Source: CAVUBL01 sp963739795
Lineage (GTDB): Bacteria; Acidobacteriota; Thermoanaerobaculia; Multivoradales; DATKCC01
NCBI GenBank assembly: GCA_963739795.1
Contig: CAVUBL010000004.1
Coordinates: 1-64,000, forward strand
Length of the DNA: 64,000 nt
Direction of reading: 5' to 3'
Below, one piece after another: positions 38,402 through 47,564 of this stretch (positions are counted from its first letter, which is position 1; the number at the start of each line of letters is the position of its first letter). A program made the translations under genes and the position numbers. Below the pieces are notes generated by a model, which saw only the letters and a list, made by a program, of their open reading frames with translations, did no database searches and was not told the DNA's origin.

Positions 38402-40741
38402 TCAGCGCCCCGGGTGGCCCGGGGAGTAGACCCGCTCGGTGTGGCCTTCGAGCTGCTCGGGATTGAAGTAGACGACCCGGAGGTTCCCGGTCGCGTAGCG
38501 CACCGCCTCGTCGTCGAAGTGCGGCGAGGACGGGTCGCCGCTCTCGCCGCCGGCGGTCACGGCGCGGGCCCGGACCCGGTCTCCGAATTCGACCGCCGCC
38601 ACGAAGCTGTTGCCGTCGTTGCCGTACCACTTCTTCGTGTTTTCGTAGGGCCGGGCCCCGAAGGAGGCGAGCGAGCCCCAGCGCGAGGAGGTGAACGGCA
38701 CGGGGAGGCTCGGCTTCGAGTCGTCGAACCGGGGCGCGATCGAGTCGTCGAGGCGCTGGAACCGGTTGATGTCGCCCCAGGGCGTCTGCCAGCTCCCGAA
38801 ATCGGCCTCCAGGCGATCCACGGCACTCGACAGCGCGGCGAGGAGGTCGTGGGGCGTCATGTGCTTGGCCACGAATTCGCGCGGCGCCACGTGGGCCTCG
38901 ATGGCCCCGTGGATCATGTCCGGCTGGAGGACCGTTCCCCAGTAGACCGCCAGGGAGGTGGCCACCGAGCTCACGCCCCAGCGCAAGTCCCAGTCCCGCA
39001 GCACGGTCACCGGCCCGGCCAGCTTGCCCTTCAGGGCATCGGACGCCGGAAGAACGTCGTAAGCCTTCAGCAGCGACGGGACGGTCTCCGCGAAGAAGGG
39101 CAAATAGCTGTCGAAGCCCAGCTCGGTCAGCGACTCGATCGTGAGGTGAAGGGGCCGCCCTTCCAGGAGGCGGAGGGCGTGGAGGCCGCGCGGGGTCTCG
39201 TAGCTGCCCCACAGGCCGCTGGGAGATCCCTGCTGGACGTAGGCCGGGAAGTCCTCGCGTCGGGGGCTGTCGGGACCCGCCGCGGACCAGGGCCAGTTGT
39301 TCGAGTTGTACACCCAGCCCACCTTCGGGTCGATGGCGTTGGGCGACTCCTCGAGGGTGAGCACGCCCTGGTAGTCGGTCGCGGGGTCGCTCCCGTCCAC
39401 CGGCCGCATCCAGTCGAAGGAGGGGTCGCGGCGCGGGATGTAGTTGGAGTGGAAGTAGGCGATGTGCCCCTCGGAGTCCGCGAACACCGTGTTGTTGGAG
39501 GAGTTCGTGTGGAGGCGGAGGACGCGCTCGAACTCGGCGAGGTCCTTCGCCTTCATGCGCTCGACGTCCTGCTCGAGGGCGCGAAGGGGGCGCTGCATGA
39601 GGCTGACGCTCACCCAGCGCGCGGGGCTGCCGTCGGCGCCGCCGGTCTTGCGCACCACGGGGCCGTGCATCGTGAAATAGGCGGTGAAGGTGCGGCTCTC
39701 CATGCCGTGGTCCGTGCGGTACGGCACGACGATCCGGCGCGTCCGAACCGGGAGGTCCTCGCCGCCGTGGCGATAGACCCAGCGGCCATCCCGCTCGGAG
39801 ACCGTCTCGAGGAACTCGTCGATGTTGTCGACGCCGCTCGAGGTGTGCATCCAGCCACAGGTGCGGTTGAAGCCCTGGTAGACGAAGAACTGTCCCCAGG
39901 TGACGGCGCCGTAGGCGTCCAGCCCCTCGTCGCTCGACATCTGGAGCTCGGAGCGGAAGTAAAAGGAGGTGTGGGGGTTGATGTAGAGGAGCGCGTGGCC
40001 GTTCAGCGTGTTCTTCGGCGCGATGGCGATCCCGTTCGAGCCCGCCGGCTCCAGGGTCCACGAAGCGGGAGCCGGCGACGGGCGGGGCAGGCCTGTGCCG
40101 CCCCGGACGGCTGCCGACTTCGACTCCTCGTAGAACTTGGCCAGCTCCCCGAGGTCCACCCGCTCGATGTCTCCTCCGATCGAGCCCTCGCTGAACGCGA
40201 GCGCCATCCACGGCTCGAAGCGCTCGATGACACGCGGATGGACGTCCGGGTGGGTGTAGAGGAAGTAATTGAGGCCGTCGGCGAAGCCGTCCATGAGCTT
40301 CCTGAGCCACTCGGGGCTCGCCGCGTACTTCGCCTTCATGACCGCGGGATCGATGAACAGCTTCATGCGCAGGTCGCGCCAGACCTCCGAGGCGCCCTCG
40401 GCCTCCGCGAGGCGACCCAGGGCGTTGACGTAGTTCGTCTCGACCCGGTTGAAGTCGTCCTCGGCCTGGGCGTACTCCATGCCGAACACCGCGTCGGCGT
40501 CGGTCTTCCCGTGGACGTGGGCGACGCCCCAGTCGTCGCGGGTGATGGTGACCGCCGCCGCCTCGCTCTTCCAGCGGGCGAGCTCCTGGGCCGAGGGGTG
40601 GCGGGCGCCGCCGGCGGCGTAGGACGGGCGAGGCAGGAGCGCTGCCCCGAGGAGCAGGACGGCGCTCGCGATGGCGAGAGTGGCGTGGGGGACGCCCGGG
40701 CGGGCGGACGCTGGGCTTCTGCGGGTAGCTGGCCGATTCAC
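38402..40741 (-). CDS. Penicillin acylase family N-terminal-nucleophile hydrolase
   Basis: This 779-residue precursor has a signal peptide (about 20-43), an alpha chain, and the autoprocessing Ser of 'LEPAGSNGIAIAP' near residue 236 that becomes the nucleophile of the beta chain. 'LHTNSSNNTVFADSEGHIAYFHS' is present as a family block in the beta chain. Length and layout match aculeacin/acyl-homoserine-lactone acylases (PvdQ, QuiP type) and cephalosporin acylases. The enzyme would act in the periplasm on N-acyl amides. The LuxR-type gene next to it hints at quorum signal turnover, but substrate specificity cannot be read from sequence. Confidence 0.92.
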   Translation of the reverse strand: MNRPATRRSPASARPGVPHATLAIASAVLLLGAALLPRPSYAAGGARHPSAQELARWKSEAAAVTITRDDWGVAHVHGKTDADAVFGMEYAQAEDDFNRVETNYVNALGRLAEAEGASEVWRDLRMKLFIDPAVMKAKYAASPEWLRKLMDGFADGLNYFLYTHPDVHPRVIERFEPWMALAFSEGSIGGDIERVDLGELAKFYEESKSAAVRGGTGLPRPSPAPASWTLEPAGSNGIAIAPKNTLNGHALLYINPHTSFYFRSELQMSSDEGLDAYGAVTWGQFFVYQGFNRTCGWMHTSSGVDNIDEFLETVSERDGRWVYRHGGEDLPVRTRRIVVPYRTDHGMESRTFTAYFTMHGPVVRKTGGADGSPARWVSVSLMQRPLRALEQDVERMKAKDLAEFERVLRLHTNSSNNTVFADSEGHIAYFHSNYIPRRDPSFDWMRPVDGSDPATDYQGVLTLEESPNAIDPKVGWVYNSNNWPWSAAGPDSPRREDFPAYVQQGSPSGLWGSYETPRGLHALRLLEGRPLHLTIESLTELGFDSYLPFFAETVPSLLKAYDVLPASDALKGKLAGPVTVLRDWDLRWGVSSVATSLAVYWGTVLQPDMIHGAIEAHVAPREFVAKHMTPHDLLAALSSAVDRLEADFGSWQTPWGDINRFQRLDDSIAPRFDDSKPSLPVPFTSSRWGSLASFGARPYENTKKWYGNDGNSFVAAVEFGDRVRARAVTAGGESGDPSSPHFDDEAVRYATGNLRVVYFNPEQLEGHTERVYSPGHPGR

Positions 40742-40806
40742 AGGCCGACTCTACCGCGGCTCCATCAGAGCCCGAGCAGGCCAAGGGCCAGGGCCAGGAG
40801 AAGCAG

Positions 40807-40857
40807 CCCCACGGCCCTCGCAACGCGACTGCGCGTTTCTGCCGCGCAGGCTCCTAG
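40807..40857. repeat. Partial copy of the dispersed MITE-like repeat
   Basis: CCCCACGGCCCTCGCAACGC and the following CGCGTTTCTGCCGCGCAGGC match the right end of the 304-bp element at 29406-29455 with a few changes. The left part is absent. It lies between the acylase gene and the frameshifted IPTL-CTERM gene. Confidence 0.78.
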
Positions 40858-40898
40858 CTCGCGCTGCCGACGTTGACGGGCCGACGTGGACGGTCGGC

Positions 40899-41358
40899 TT
40901 AGCCGTCTCTCTCGCGTTTCCGCAAAGCCACGGTTCCTGTGATCAGGAGAAGGGCGGTCAAGACCGCCAAGCCGACTTCAGAGGTGGAGGGGGATGCTTT
41001 GCACGGCCGCGACCGCCTCGAAACAGTAGAGCCTGGCATCGCCCGAGCAGTACGCCATGTCCTCGTTGGTCCAGCCGCTCGCGCTTGGCCCATCGGTGAG
41101 TCCGTACGTGCCAAGGACGTTGGGATCGGCGACAGCGCGGGTCCAATCGGCACATGTTTCCATGGATGGCTTTCCATTCCCCAAGGTGCCCGTCCAAACG
41201 CCGTTCCAGCATTGGCATGGAGGGTTTCCCGTCTCATCCCACTTGATGCGGTTCTGCAAGGGGCCACCCATGAGTCCAGCGACGTCCTGCGCGACGACCG
41301 CTTCGGAGCCCACCACCCGCAGCATCCAACGGAACCCGAAATTTCTCGCTTGATTCAT
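40899..41358 (-). pseudogene. Lectin/DUF1554-like IPTL-CTERM protein gene broken by a one-base frameshift
   Basis: From ATG 41358 the first frame encodes about 126 residues with 'CADWTRAVADPNVLGTYG' and 'GDARLYCFEAV', which resemble the C-terminal part of DUF1554-type lectin-like surface proteins. It stops at 40978 just after 'SIPLHL'. If the five-G run at 40989-40993 had four bases, the reading would continue as 'SIPSTSEVGLAVLTALLL' and 'RKRERDG' to 40899, an almost canonical IPTL-CTERM anchor. The N-terminus also lacks a signal peptide, so it may be broken there as well. Homopolymer position means assembly error is possible. Confidence 0.72.
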
Positions 41359-41618
41359 GGCCATACTCCTCCCCGGATGGGGTTGTCCCGGCCTCCACGG
41401 AAGTCGACGGCGACGGATCAGCATCGTACGCTGCTGCCTGTCCGGCCGCACCATGATCGGGAGCTTGCAGTCCCACCAGGCTCGAGGCCGTGAATAGACC
41501 GGGAGAGACCCGGGCCCTGACCGCCCGCCGACGCCGAGCGGTTGTGGCGCAAGCAAGCGCCGCGCGTGGCGGCTTACCGCCGGCGCCTTCGCCTGGCGCC
41601 TGCTCGAGCGCTCCCGCG

Positions 41619-42155
41619 CTACGCCTTGCCGCCGCCCTGAGCCACCAGCGGCCCCGCCGATGTGACCGGCGCGGGTCGATCGCGCACGACCAACACGCAG
41701 TCGTCGCGGTCGACGTCCAGGCGCAGGCGGCGTTCTTCGCGCAGAGTGACCAGCAGCGAGTTGTCGATGTGGAAGCTCTCTGCCACTTCCTCGTCTAGGA
41801 TCTGCGGCCGCTTGAAGTTGCGGCGGTCGTGCGCCCCGCCGTAACGCACGACGTTCCAGACGATCCACGCGCCGAGCACGGCGATGATCGCGAGCAGGAT
41901 GCTGGAGTAGGAAATGAACGCAACGCGCAAGGCCAGATAGCCGCCGTCCCTGATCTCCTCGGTAAACCGCTGGATGCCCAGAGCCCACAGAAGCAGGCCG
42001 AGCAGGGGCAGCGCGAGGTAGATCCACGCCCCCCAGCACAACGCGGTGAGCACGGAGAGCAGCCCGGTGGGTACCGGGCCGCGGTGCGACCAGCGTCGCC
42101 GCAGCAGTGCGTCGATCGTACTGGCTTCAGCGATCGGGGCTTTGCCAAAGGGCAT
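41619..42155 (-). CDS. pgaD: PgaD-like poly-N-acetylglucosamine synthesis accessory protein
   Basis: This 178-residue protein has two membrane spans (about 32-58 and 75-100) with Trp/Ile-rich edges and a cytoplasmic C-terminal region. PgaD of E. coli binds PgaC and is needed for polymerisation, with activity tuned by cyclic di-GMP at the interface. GGAGGG lies 7 nt before the ATG at 42155, inside the 3' end of pgaC (28-nt overlap). The chain is longer than E. coli PgaD by some 40 residues at the C-terminus. A GC hairpin (GGCGCC pair near 41580-41600) lies after the stop. Confidence 0.85.
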   Translation of the reverse strand: MPFGKAPIAEASTIDALLRRRWSHRGPVPTGLLSVLTALCWGAWIYLALPLLGLLLWALGIQRFTEEIRDGGYLALRVAFISYSSILLAIIAVLGAWIVWNVVRYGGAHDRRNFKRPQILDEEVAESFHIDNSLLVTLREERRLRLDVDRDDCVLVVRDRPAPVTSAGPLVAQGGGKA

Positions 42156-43356
42156 GGCCGGTCCCTCCATATCGACTCAGCGCCAGAGGTAATGCCACCA
42201 CCGATGTGCCGGCGGTAATCACCCAGTAAACCGCCGGGTACCAGACGGCCCAGAAGATCTGGCGCAACAGGCGGTTGCCCTCGTAGTGGCGATCGAGAAG
42301 CAGACCGGTGAAGAACTGCAGCAGGCAGACCAGGGCGAGAAGGCTACCGGTCCACCCCGGCAGCAGGCTCACCACCTGTACCGAGGCAGGCATCTGACCG
42401 GGCAGGAGCTGGGTGAGCAGCCAGGCCAGCAGCACGACGAACACCGCGTAGCACCAGACGGTGCTCACCGCCAGCTCGATGAAGACCGCCCACATGCGAC
42501 GCTTGGTCCAGACGAAGATCGAGCGGCGATAGCGCATCGCTGCTTCGATGCCCCCGCACGCCCAGCGCAATCGCTGACGCCAGAGCCCGCGCAGGGTCTC
42601 CGGCACCAGGATCCAGCACAACGCATGAGGCTCATAGAGGATCCCCCAGTAGGCGAGCTGCAGCTTCCAGCTGATGTCGACGTCCTCGGTGACCGTGTTC
42701 GACGACCAGTAGCCGACATCGTGAACGGCGCGGCGACGGAAGCAGGAGCAGACTCCGGAAACGGTGTACACCCGCCCCAAGAGCCGCTGGGTCCGCTTGA
42801 TCATGCCGACGATGGCCGAGAACTCGCCGACCTGGATGCGCGAGATCAAGGTGGTCCGGTTGAGCACCCGCGGGTTGCCGGTGACGGCGCCGGCCCGCGG
42901 GCTACGCTCGAGGTCGAAGACCATCCAGTCGATGGCCTGCGGGGCGAGCAGGGCGTCGGCGTCGATGCACATCAGGTACTCGGCTTCGGTGGCCAGGGCT
43001 CCCAGGGTGAGCGCCTTGGCCTTGCCCAGGTTGCGCTCGAGCAGCAGGAGGCGCAGCGAGGCGATCTCCCCCTGCAACCTATCGAGCACCTCGCGGCTGG
43101 CGTCAGTGCTGGCATCGTCGACGACCAGGATGTCGAAGTTTGGGTAATGGCTGGCCGCCGCGGTGCGCACCGCGGCTTCTATCGACAGTTGCTCGTTGTG
43201 ACAAGGAATGAGCACGGTGACGCGGGGATGGACCGCGAGCTCGGGAGGCTTACGCTGCCGCAGCTCCAGTCGGGCGTAGAAGATGATCGCCCCCACCATC
43301 CAGAACAGGGCCATGCTGAGCGGGTAGAAGAAGACGAATTGGAAGAGGTGATCCAT
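42127..43356 (-). CDS. pgaC: Poly-beta-1,6-N-acetyl-D-glucosamine synthase PgaC
   Basis: This 409-residue family 2 glycosyltransferase in the inner membrane polymerises UDP-GlcNAc. Catalytic motifs are clear: 'VVDDAST' (near 95), 'CIDADAL' (near 147), 'VTEDVDISWK' (near 238) and 'RQRLRW' (the QxxRW motif, near 275). An N-terminal span and three to four C-terminal spans match the family, and length is close to E. coli PgaC (441). GAGGGC precedes the ATG at 43356. Order pgaA-B-C-D on the minus strand is the standard pga operon. Confidence 0.95.
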   Translation of the reverse strand: MDHLFQFVFFYPLSMALFWMVGAIIFYARLELRQRKPPELAVHPRVTVLIPCHNEQLSIEAAVRTAAASHYPNFDILVVDDASTDASREVLDRLQGEIASLRLLLLERNLGKAKALTLGALATEAEYLMCIDADALLAPQAIDWMVFDLERSPRAGAVTGNPRVLNRTTLISRIQVGEFSAIVGMIKRTQRLLGRVYTVSGVCSCFRRRAVHDVGYWSSNTVTEDVDISWKLQLAYWGILYEPHALCWILVPETLRGLWRQRLRWACGGIEAAMRYRRSIFVWTKRRMWAVFIELAVSTVWCYAVFVVLLAWLLTQLLPGQMPASVQVVSLLPGWTGSLLALVCLLQFFTGLLLDRHYEGNRLLRQIFWAVWYPAVYWVITAGTSVVALPLALSRYGGTGHALWQSPDR

Positions 43357-43364
43357 GGCGGCCC

Positions 43365-44972
43365 TCAGTTGGCCGGAGGAGGCCGGTCGCCGGCGCCGGG
43401 CAGAGCAAAGGCCGACAGCGAGCGCAAGGACCTGGCGAGGCCGCTTTCGGCGAGCGCCACCGGCAGTCCGATCCATTGCCAACCGGCGATCGCCCGCGTC
43501 TGGGCCTGCCGATTGACCTCGGCCGGGGTGGAGGCGGTGAGGGTCAGGCCGCGCACGGCCGCCCGCCCGGCGACGACGGGAGCGATGGCGAACTCCTGCG
43601 CTGCGCCGGGCTGGCTCCACGCCAGGCGAGCCCCTGGACGCTCATAGCCCACCGCCTCGCCGAGCCGGTCGCCCGGCGTAGCGCCAACGGGCAGAATGGC
43701 GACGTCGGGATCCGCCACCCGCGCCAGATCCTGAGCGAAAGCGATGTCGCGGCCGGGATCGCCGCCGGCGGGGAGGTCGACGGCGATCCAGCGCACGCCG
43801 GCCCGGCGCAGCGCCCGTACCAGAGGGCCGACCACCTGCCCGAGCACCGGCGCTGAAGGGGTGTCGAACCAGGCGCCGGAAGGGCTCCCGGCGTGCAACC
43901 GCACGCCGTTCAAGGCCAATCGCTGGATGACTGAGAGCAAGCGCTGGGTGCGTTGCTGCGGATCGCCACCGGCACAGATCCAACCCGCGTCGACGTCGAC
44001 GAAGCGCACCGGATGATCGTGGGGATCCCAATGCGCGGCGGCCTGCACCGGGGCCCAGATTCCGGCCCACGGCGGCACCCGGTAGCGCGGGACGCGGGGT
44101 GATTCGAGCACCGGGGGCATGGCGGCAAAGGTCGGTAGCTGCACTCGCAGGCCCAGGCTTTTCGCCACCGCCTCCGTCGCTCCGGACCAGGCGCCCGGCC
44201 CCCATGCCACGCCCACCGGCGAGGCGCCGGCAATCTCACCCAGTCGCTTCACTGTGTCGGTGAGCGAGCGCGACAGCCCCGCATCGGCGCTGTCGCGACG
44301 CGCCTCGGCGCCCGGGGCCGGCGAACCGCAGCGGAGCTCCTCGGCCGCGCCCGGCGGGGGCGTGTCGATCCGCGGCAGCAGCTCGACCCACGGCGAGCGC
44401 CCGAGGGCCGCCAACGTCGGTACGAGGGCGGGATCCTTCGCCTGCTCGGGCGTCACCGTGACCACCGCCGACAGCTGGTAGAGCTCGAGCAGGGGCACGA
44501 CGTAGCGTAGGGCACTCACCGGATCGTCGAAGGACAGCAGCACCGAAGGCCCCGGGGGCGCCCCCGCAGCCAACTCGGACACCCGGCGGAAGGTCCAGCC
44601 ATGCGCTTGCAGGAGCTCGACGTACTCGGCGACCTGCCCTGGCGTCGAGGCCGCGGCATTGCCGGGCTCGGCGATGGCGCCCCAGGCCAGAGAGAGAGGC
44701 CCGAGAAAGGCCGGGAGAAATGTTGCGGCAGGCGTGGCGGGGCCCTCTCCCACTGCGGCGACGAGTGGTGACGGCTCGGCGAGGACCGGCAGACCGGCGG
44801 TGGTCTGTGCTCGCGGGCGTTCGGCAACAGACTCACGGGCAGGCGGCGACTGCCCCGGCGCCGGCGCGACGGCGACCAGCACGAAGCACACCGAGGCGAG
44901 CCAGCGCCGCCCTGGCAGCCCCGTCTCCACCTCAGGCAGTCGCTCCCGGCACAGGCCGAAGCGGCGGATCAC
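43365..44972 (-). CDS. pgaB: Degenerate PgaB-like protein (polysaccharide deacetylase fold)
   Basis: This 535-residue exported protein is at the pgaB position. It starts at GTG 44972, whose GTGA overlaps the pgaA stop. Residues about 125-175 carry 'AAGAPPGPSVLLSFDDPVSALRYVVPLLELY', the NodB first motif in altered form (SFDDP for TFDDG). The second motif with the two zinc His residues, normally after 'VE', is not found: the region reads 'SPWVELLPRIDTPPPG'. The C-terminal half has 'FVDVDAGWICAGGDPQQRTQ' and 'WIAVDLPAGGDPGRD', compatible with a shortened GH153-like barrel. It is shorter than E. coli PgaB (672). Deacetylase activity is doubtful. Confidence 0.8.
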   Translation of the reverse strand: MIRRFGLCRERLPEVETGLPGRRWLASVCFVLVAVAPAPGQSPPARESVAERPRAQTTAGLPVLAEPSPLVAAVGEGPATPAATFLPAFLGPLSLAWGAIAEPGNAAASTPGQVAEYVELLQAHGWTFRRVSELAAGAPPGPSVLLSFDDPVSALRYVVPLLELYQLSAVVTVTPEQAKDPALVPTLAALGRSPWVELLPRIDTPPPGAAEELRCGSPAPGAEARRDSADAGLSRSLTDTVKRLGEIAGASPVGVAWGPGAWSGATEAVAKSLGLRVQLPTFAAMPPVLESPRVPRYRVPPWAGIWAPVQAAAHWDPHDHPVRFVDVDAGWICAGGDPQQRTQRLLSVIQRLALNGVRLHAGSPSGAWFDTPSAPVLGQVVGPLVRALRRAGVRWIAVDLPAGGDPGRDIAFAQDLARVADPDVAILPVGATPGDRLGEAVGYERPGARLAWSQPGAAQEFAIAPVVAGRAAVRGLTLTASTPAEVNRQAQTRAIAGWQWIGLPVALAESGLARSLRSLSAFALPGAGDRPPPAN

Positions 44973-47035
44973 AGGCGCCTCCGCAGCGTCACGTAAACGC
45001 GAGGATCGAGCTCTCGCGAGCCGTCGTAGAGCTGGCTGCGGGCGCCGCCACCGACGACCAACGCCGTGCGTCCGCCAAGGTCCCAATCCGACTCCAACCA
45101 GGCTCCGCCGACCACTCCGGAGGCGAACCCCTGCTCGGCGTAGGAGCCCACGTGGAGCTGCAACGACCATGTGTGACGCCGCCCCGGCCGGTTGGCACTC
45201 ACCCACTCGGAGCGGTGGGTGAGCGAGACGCTGCTGTCACGCTGCGGGCTGTAGTAGGGAACGTCGGAACGGCTGTTATCCGAAGCATAGAGCTCGGCGC
45301 CGAGGTAGGCACGATATACCGGCCCCGGCCGTACCAGGCGCTGACCGCCGAGCAGCGCGTAGCGCCTGACGTTGCCGTCGGTCAGCTCCGAGCGGCCGCC
45401 CCCGGCGCGCACATTCCAGGTCAGCCCCTGACGGTAAGTGACTCCGGCATCGTAGGTGTCGGCGACGATGCCCGCCGCCCGCGCTCGCACCGACAGGTCG
45501 CGCCAGGCGTCGTGGGAGTAGCCCAGGTCGAGGCGCCAACGGTCATCGGGCAGCACGGCCATCTGGAGGCGGCCGGCGGGCTGGCGGTCGAGCCCGTTGT
45601 CGGCCACGTCGAAGGAGACCTCGGCGCTGCCACTCAGCCAACGAGCGGGGCGGGCCGACAGACCGAGGTAGGCCTCCCGATCGTCGCCCAGGCGATAGCG
45701 GTCGTCCTCGGATCGGCTGCGGTAGGTGCCGGCGGCGAGCCTCAGGTGCGGGCCCAGAGGCACGCTCGCCTCGAGCTGCGCCCAGGTCTCCCCCAGGCCG
45801 CGATCGGAAGTGTCGTAGCGCGCCTCCAGGCGGACCTCCGGGGACAGCGCGGTGTCGACGTCGCGCAGCATCCGTTGGGCATGCTCGTTGTCGGGGTAGA
45901 GCGCCACCAGCCGGCGCGCCAGCCGGCGCGCCGCAGCGAGATCTCCGAGCGACATCAGGGCACCGGCACGGGCAATGCGAGCCGACGGACGGTCGACGAA
46001 CGGCGCGCTCAGGGTGGTACGGGCCAACAGCTCGTCGACCGCCCGCAGGCCCCGGCGGGGCCACCCCTCCCAGAGATAGGCGGTGGCGAGCCCCTCGCGC
46101 ACCCCAGGATCGCCCGGGTGGAGCGAGAACAGGCGCTCGAACTGCGCCCTTCCCGCCCTGGTGCGGTCGGCGAACAGCAAGAGCCAGCCGCGCTGGATCT
46201 CGGCAGCGAGCTCTTGTCCCGGGACCTTCGCCAGCCGATCGAGGGCCGCCGCTGCCTGATCGAAGTGGCGCTGGTCGATGCTGGACCAGTAGATACCCAG
46301 CCACGGCTGCGGCTGATCCTTGCGCTCCTCGGCGAACGAGCGGTAGAGCGCCTCCGCCGTGGCGGGTTGATGTAAGGAAAGATAGGCGTCGGCGGCAGCG
46401 TTCTTCAGCCAGTAGGGTGCGTCATCACGGCGCAGCTCCTTTTCCCACAGCATGACGACGTCCTGCATCTGGCCGGCGAGGCGATAGGCGAGCAGGAGGT
46501 CCCCGGCCGCCCGGGCGTTGCTCGGATCCGCCTGGTGCATGGCCTCCAAGGTGGCGATCGCCGCCAGCGCCTCGTGCTTGCTTTGCGCGGGAACGAAGAC
46601 CGGCTCGGCCCAACCCCACCGGATGCGGCGAGCGGCCAGGTCGCCCTTCAGCTCGCGATCGAGGGCCACACCGGCCTCGCCCGCAAGCGCCGCCGGGTAT
46701 CGGGCCACCAGCTCACGGGCGGCCCCCGGCGCCCCCGCCGCCATCAGGTCGTAGGCCGCCAAGCGGGCGGTCAAGGAGTCGTCGGGGTGGTGCTCGAGGA
46801 TCACGCGACGGTCGAGAAACGCCTGCATCGGCAGGCCGGCCTGGTCGCGCAATCGCGCCCGCTCTGCGCGAGCGGCAAGGTCCTCGGGGTGCTCCTCCAG
46901 CACCGCATCCAGACGCCGTAGCGCGACCGCGTCAGGTTCGGCGCCGAGCAGCGCGCCGGCCGCGGCGGCGAGCAGGACCAGGGCGAGCCCGAGCCCTCGC
47001 ACGATCCCTGCGGCCAATATCGCTTGCCGGCGCAT
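44969..47035 (-). CDS. pgaA: PgaA-like outer-membrane exporter of poly-GlcNAc
   Basis: This 688-residue protein has a signal peptide (about 8-32), a periplasmic TPR superhelix (about 35-430, many 'ARRLVALYPDN'-type helices) and a C-terminal beta-barrel region. It ends in 'DPRVYVTLRRRL', less typical than the usual terminal Phe. E. coli PgaA has 807 residues with the same layout. GGAGGTGA lies 6 nt before the ATG at 47035, which decides the start; the open frame reaches 13 codons further. It is the first gene of the operon, with three repeats of AGAACATGTGC about 120-160 nt upstream. Confidence 0.9.
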   Translation of the reverse strand: MRRQAILAAGIVRGLGLALVLLAAAAGALLGAEPDAVALRRLDAVLEEHPEDLAARAERARLRDQAGLPMQAFLDRRVILEHHPDDSLTARLAAYDLMAAGAPGAARELVARYPAALAGEAGVALDRELKGDLAARRIRWGWAEPVFVPAQSKHEALAAIATLEAMHQADPSNARAAGDLLLAYRLAGQMQDVVMLWEKELRRDDAPYWLKNAAADAYLSLHQPATAEALYRSFAEERKDQPQPWLGIYWSSIDQRHFDQAAAALDRLAKVPGQELAAEIQRGWLLLFADRTRAGRAQFERLFSLHPGDPGVREGLATAYLWEGWPRRGLRAVDELLARTTLSAPFVDRPSARIARAGALMSLGDLAAARRLARRLVALYPDNEHAQRMLRDVDTALSPEVRLEARYDTSDRGLGETWAQLEASVPLGPHLRLAAGTYRSRSEDDRYRLGDDREAYLGLSARPARWLSGSAEVSFDVADNGLDRQPAGRLQMAVLPDDRWRLDLGYSHDAWRDLSVRARAAGIVADTYDAGVTYRQGLTWNVRAGGGRSELTDGNVRRYALLGGQRLVRPGPVYRAYLGAELYASDNSRSDVPYYSPQRDSSVSLTHRSEWVSANRPGRRHTWSLQLHVGSYAEQGFASGVVGGAWLESDWDLGGRTALVVGGGARSQLYDGSRELDPRVYVTLRRRL

Positions 47036-47155
47036 TCGTGTCACCTCCAGCCGCGGCCGCCGGTACACGAGCAACCGCCTTGGTGTGGCGCATTTAACAC
47101 GCTATCAAGTTGCTTCGTGTCCCCATCGAGGAAAGAAGTGGCGCCTCGGGCCGCC

Positions 47156-47195
47156 AGAACATGTGCCAGCTGCAGAACATGTGCAGAACATGTGC
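47156..47195 (-). promoter_or_regulatory. Three direct repeats of AGAACATGTGC upstream of pgaA
   Basis: Copies lie at 47156-47166, 47174-47184 and 47185-47195. Each contains the palindrome ACATGT, and start-to-start distances are 18 and 11 bp. They are about 120-160 bp upstream of the pgaA start in an otherwise empty region, a plausible binding array for a regulator of the pga operon. Confidence 0.55.
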
Positions 47196-47500
47196 CAGCC
47201 GCTTCGAGAGAACGGCTGGTCGAGAGCGTGGCGCCTCGACGCTGTCGCGCGAGTGACAGGCGCTTCTTCGGCAGCGTGACGCGCGAGAGAGCCCTGGCGA
47301 TCCCCACGCTGAGCCCTTGGGCTCTCCTCGCGCTGGCCCTCGGACTGGCGTTGGCGGCGATGCCGATGTTGGTGCGCGGGGGGTAGAAGGCGGCACACTT
47401 CGACGGCACGAGGGCACGAGGTAGAGCGCCGAGTGCGTGCTCTTGAGCTCCGGCACGCATCGGATCGAGGAGGGCATCCTCCGCCGCGCCAAATTGAGTC

Positions 47501-47530
47501 GCGCCTCTGCGCCTCTGCGCCTCTGCGCGA
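47501..47530. repeat. Tandem repeat of GCGCCTCT (3.5 copies)
   Basis: The 8-bp unit GCGCCTCT occurs three times in a row followed by GCGCGA. It is too short to imply a function, but could vary in length between strains. Confidence 0.8.
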
Positions 47531-47564
47531 GACTTGTCCAGCCCGGGTTGTCGTGAACGAGCAG

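Noticed and set aside
38355..40823. Upstream extension of the LuxR-type frame through the acylase region
   Set aside because: It is a shadow of the acylase gene, which has complete family motifs in its own frame.
47024..47564. Short open frames upstream of pgaA
   Set aside because: They overlap the pgaA leader and repeats on both strands, with no ribosome site, domain or codon bias.
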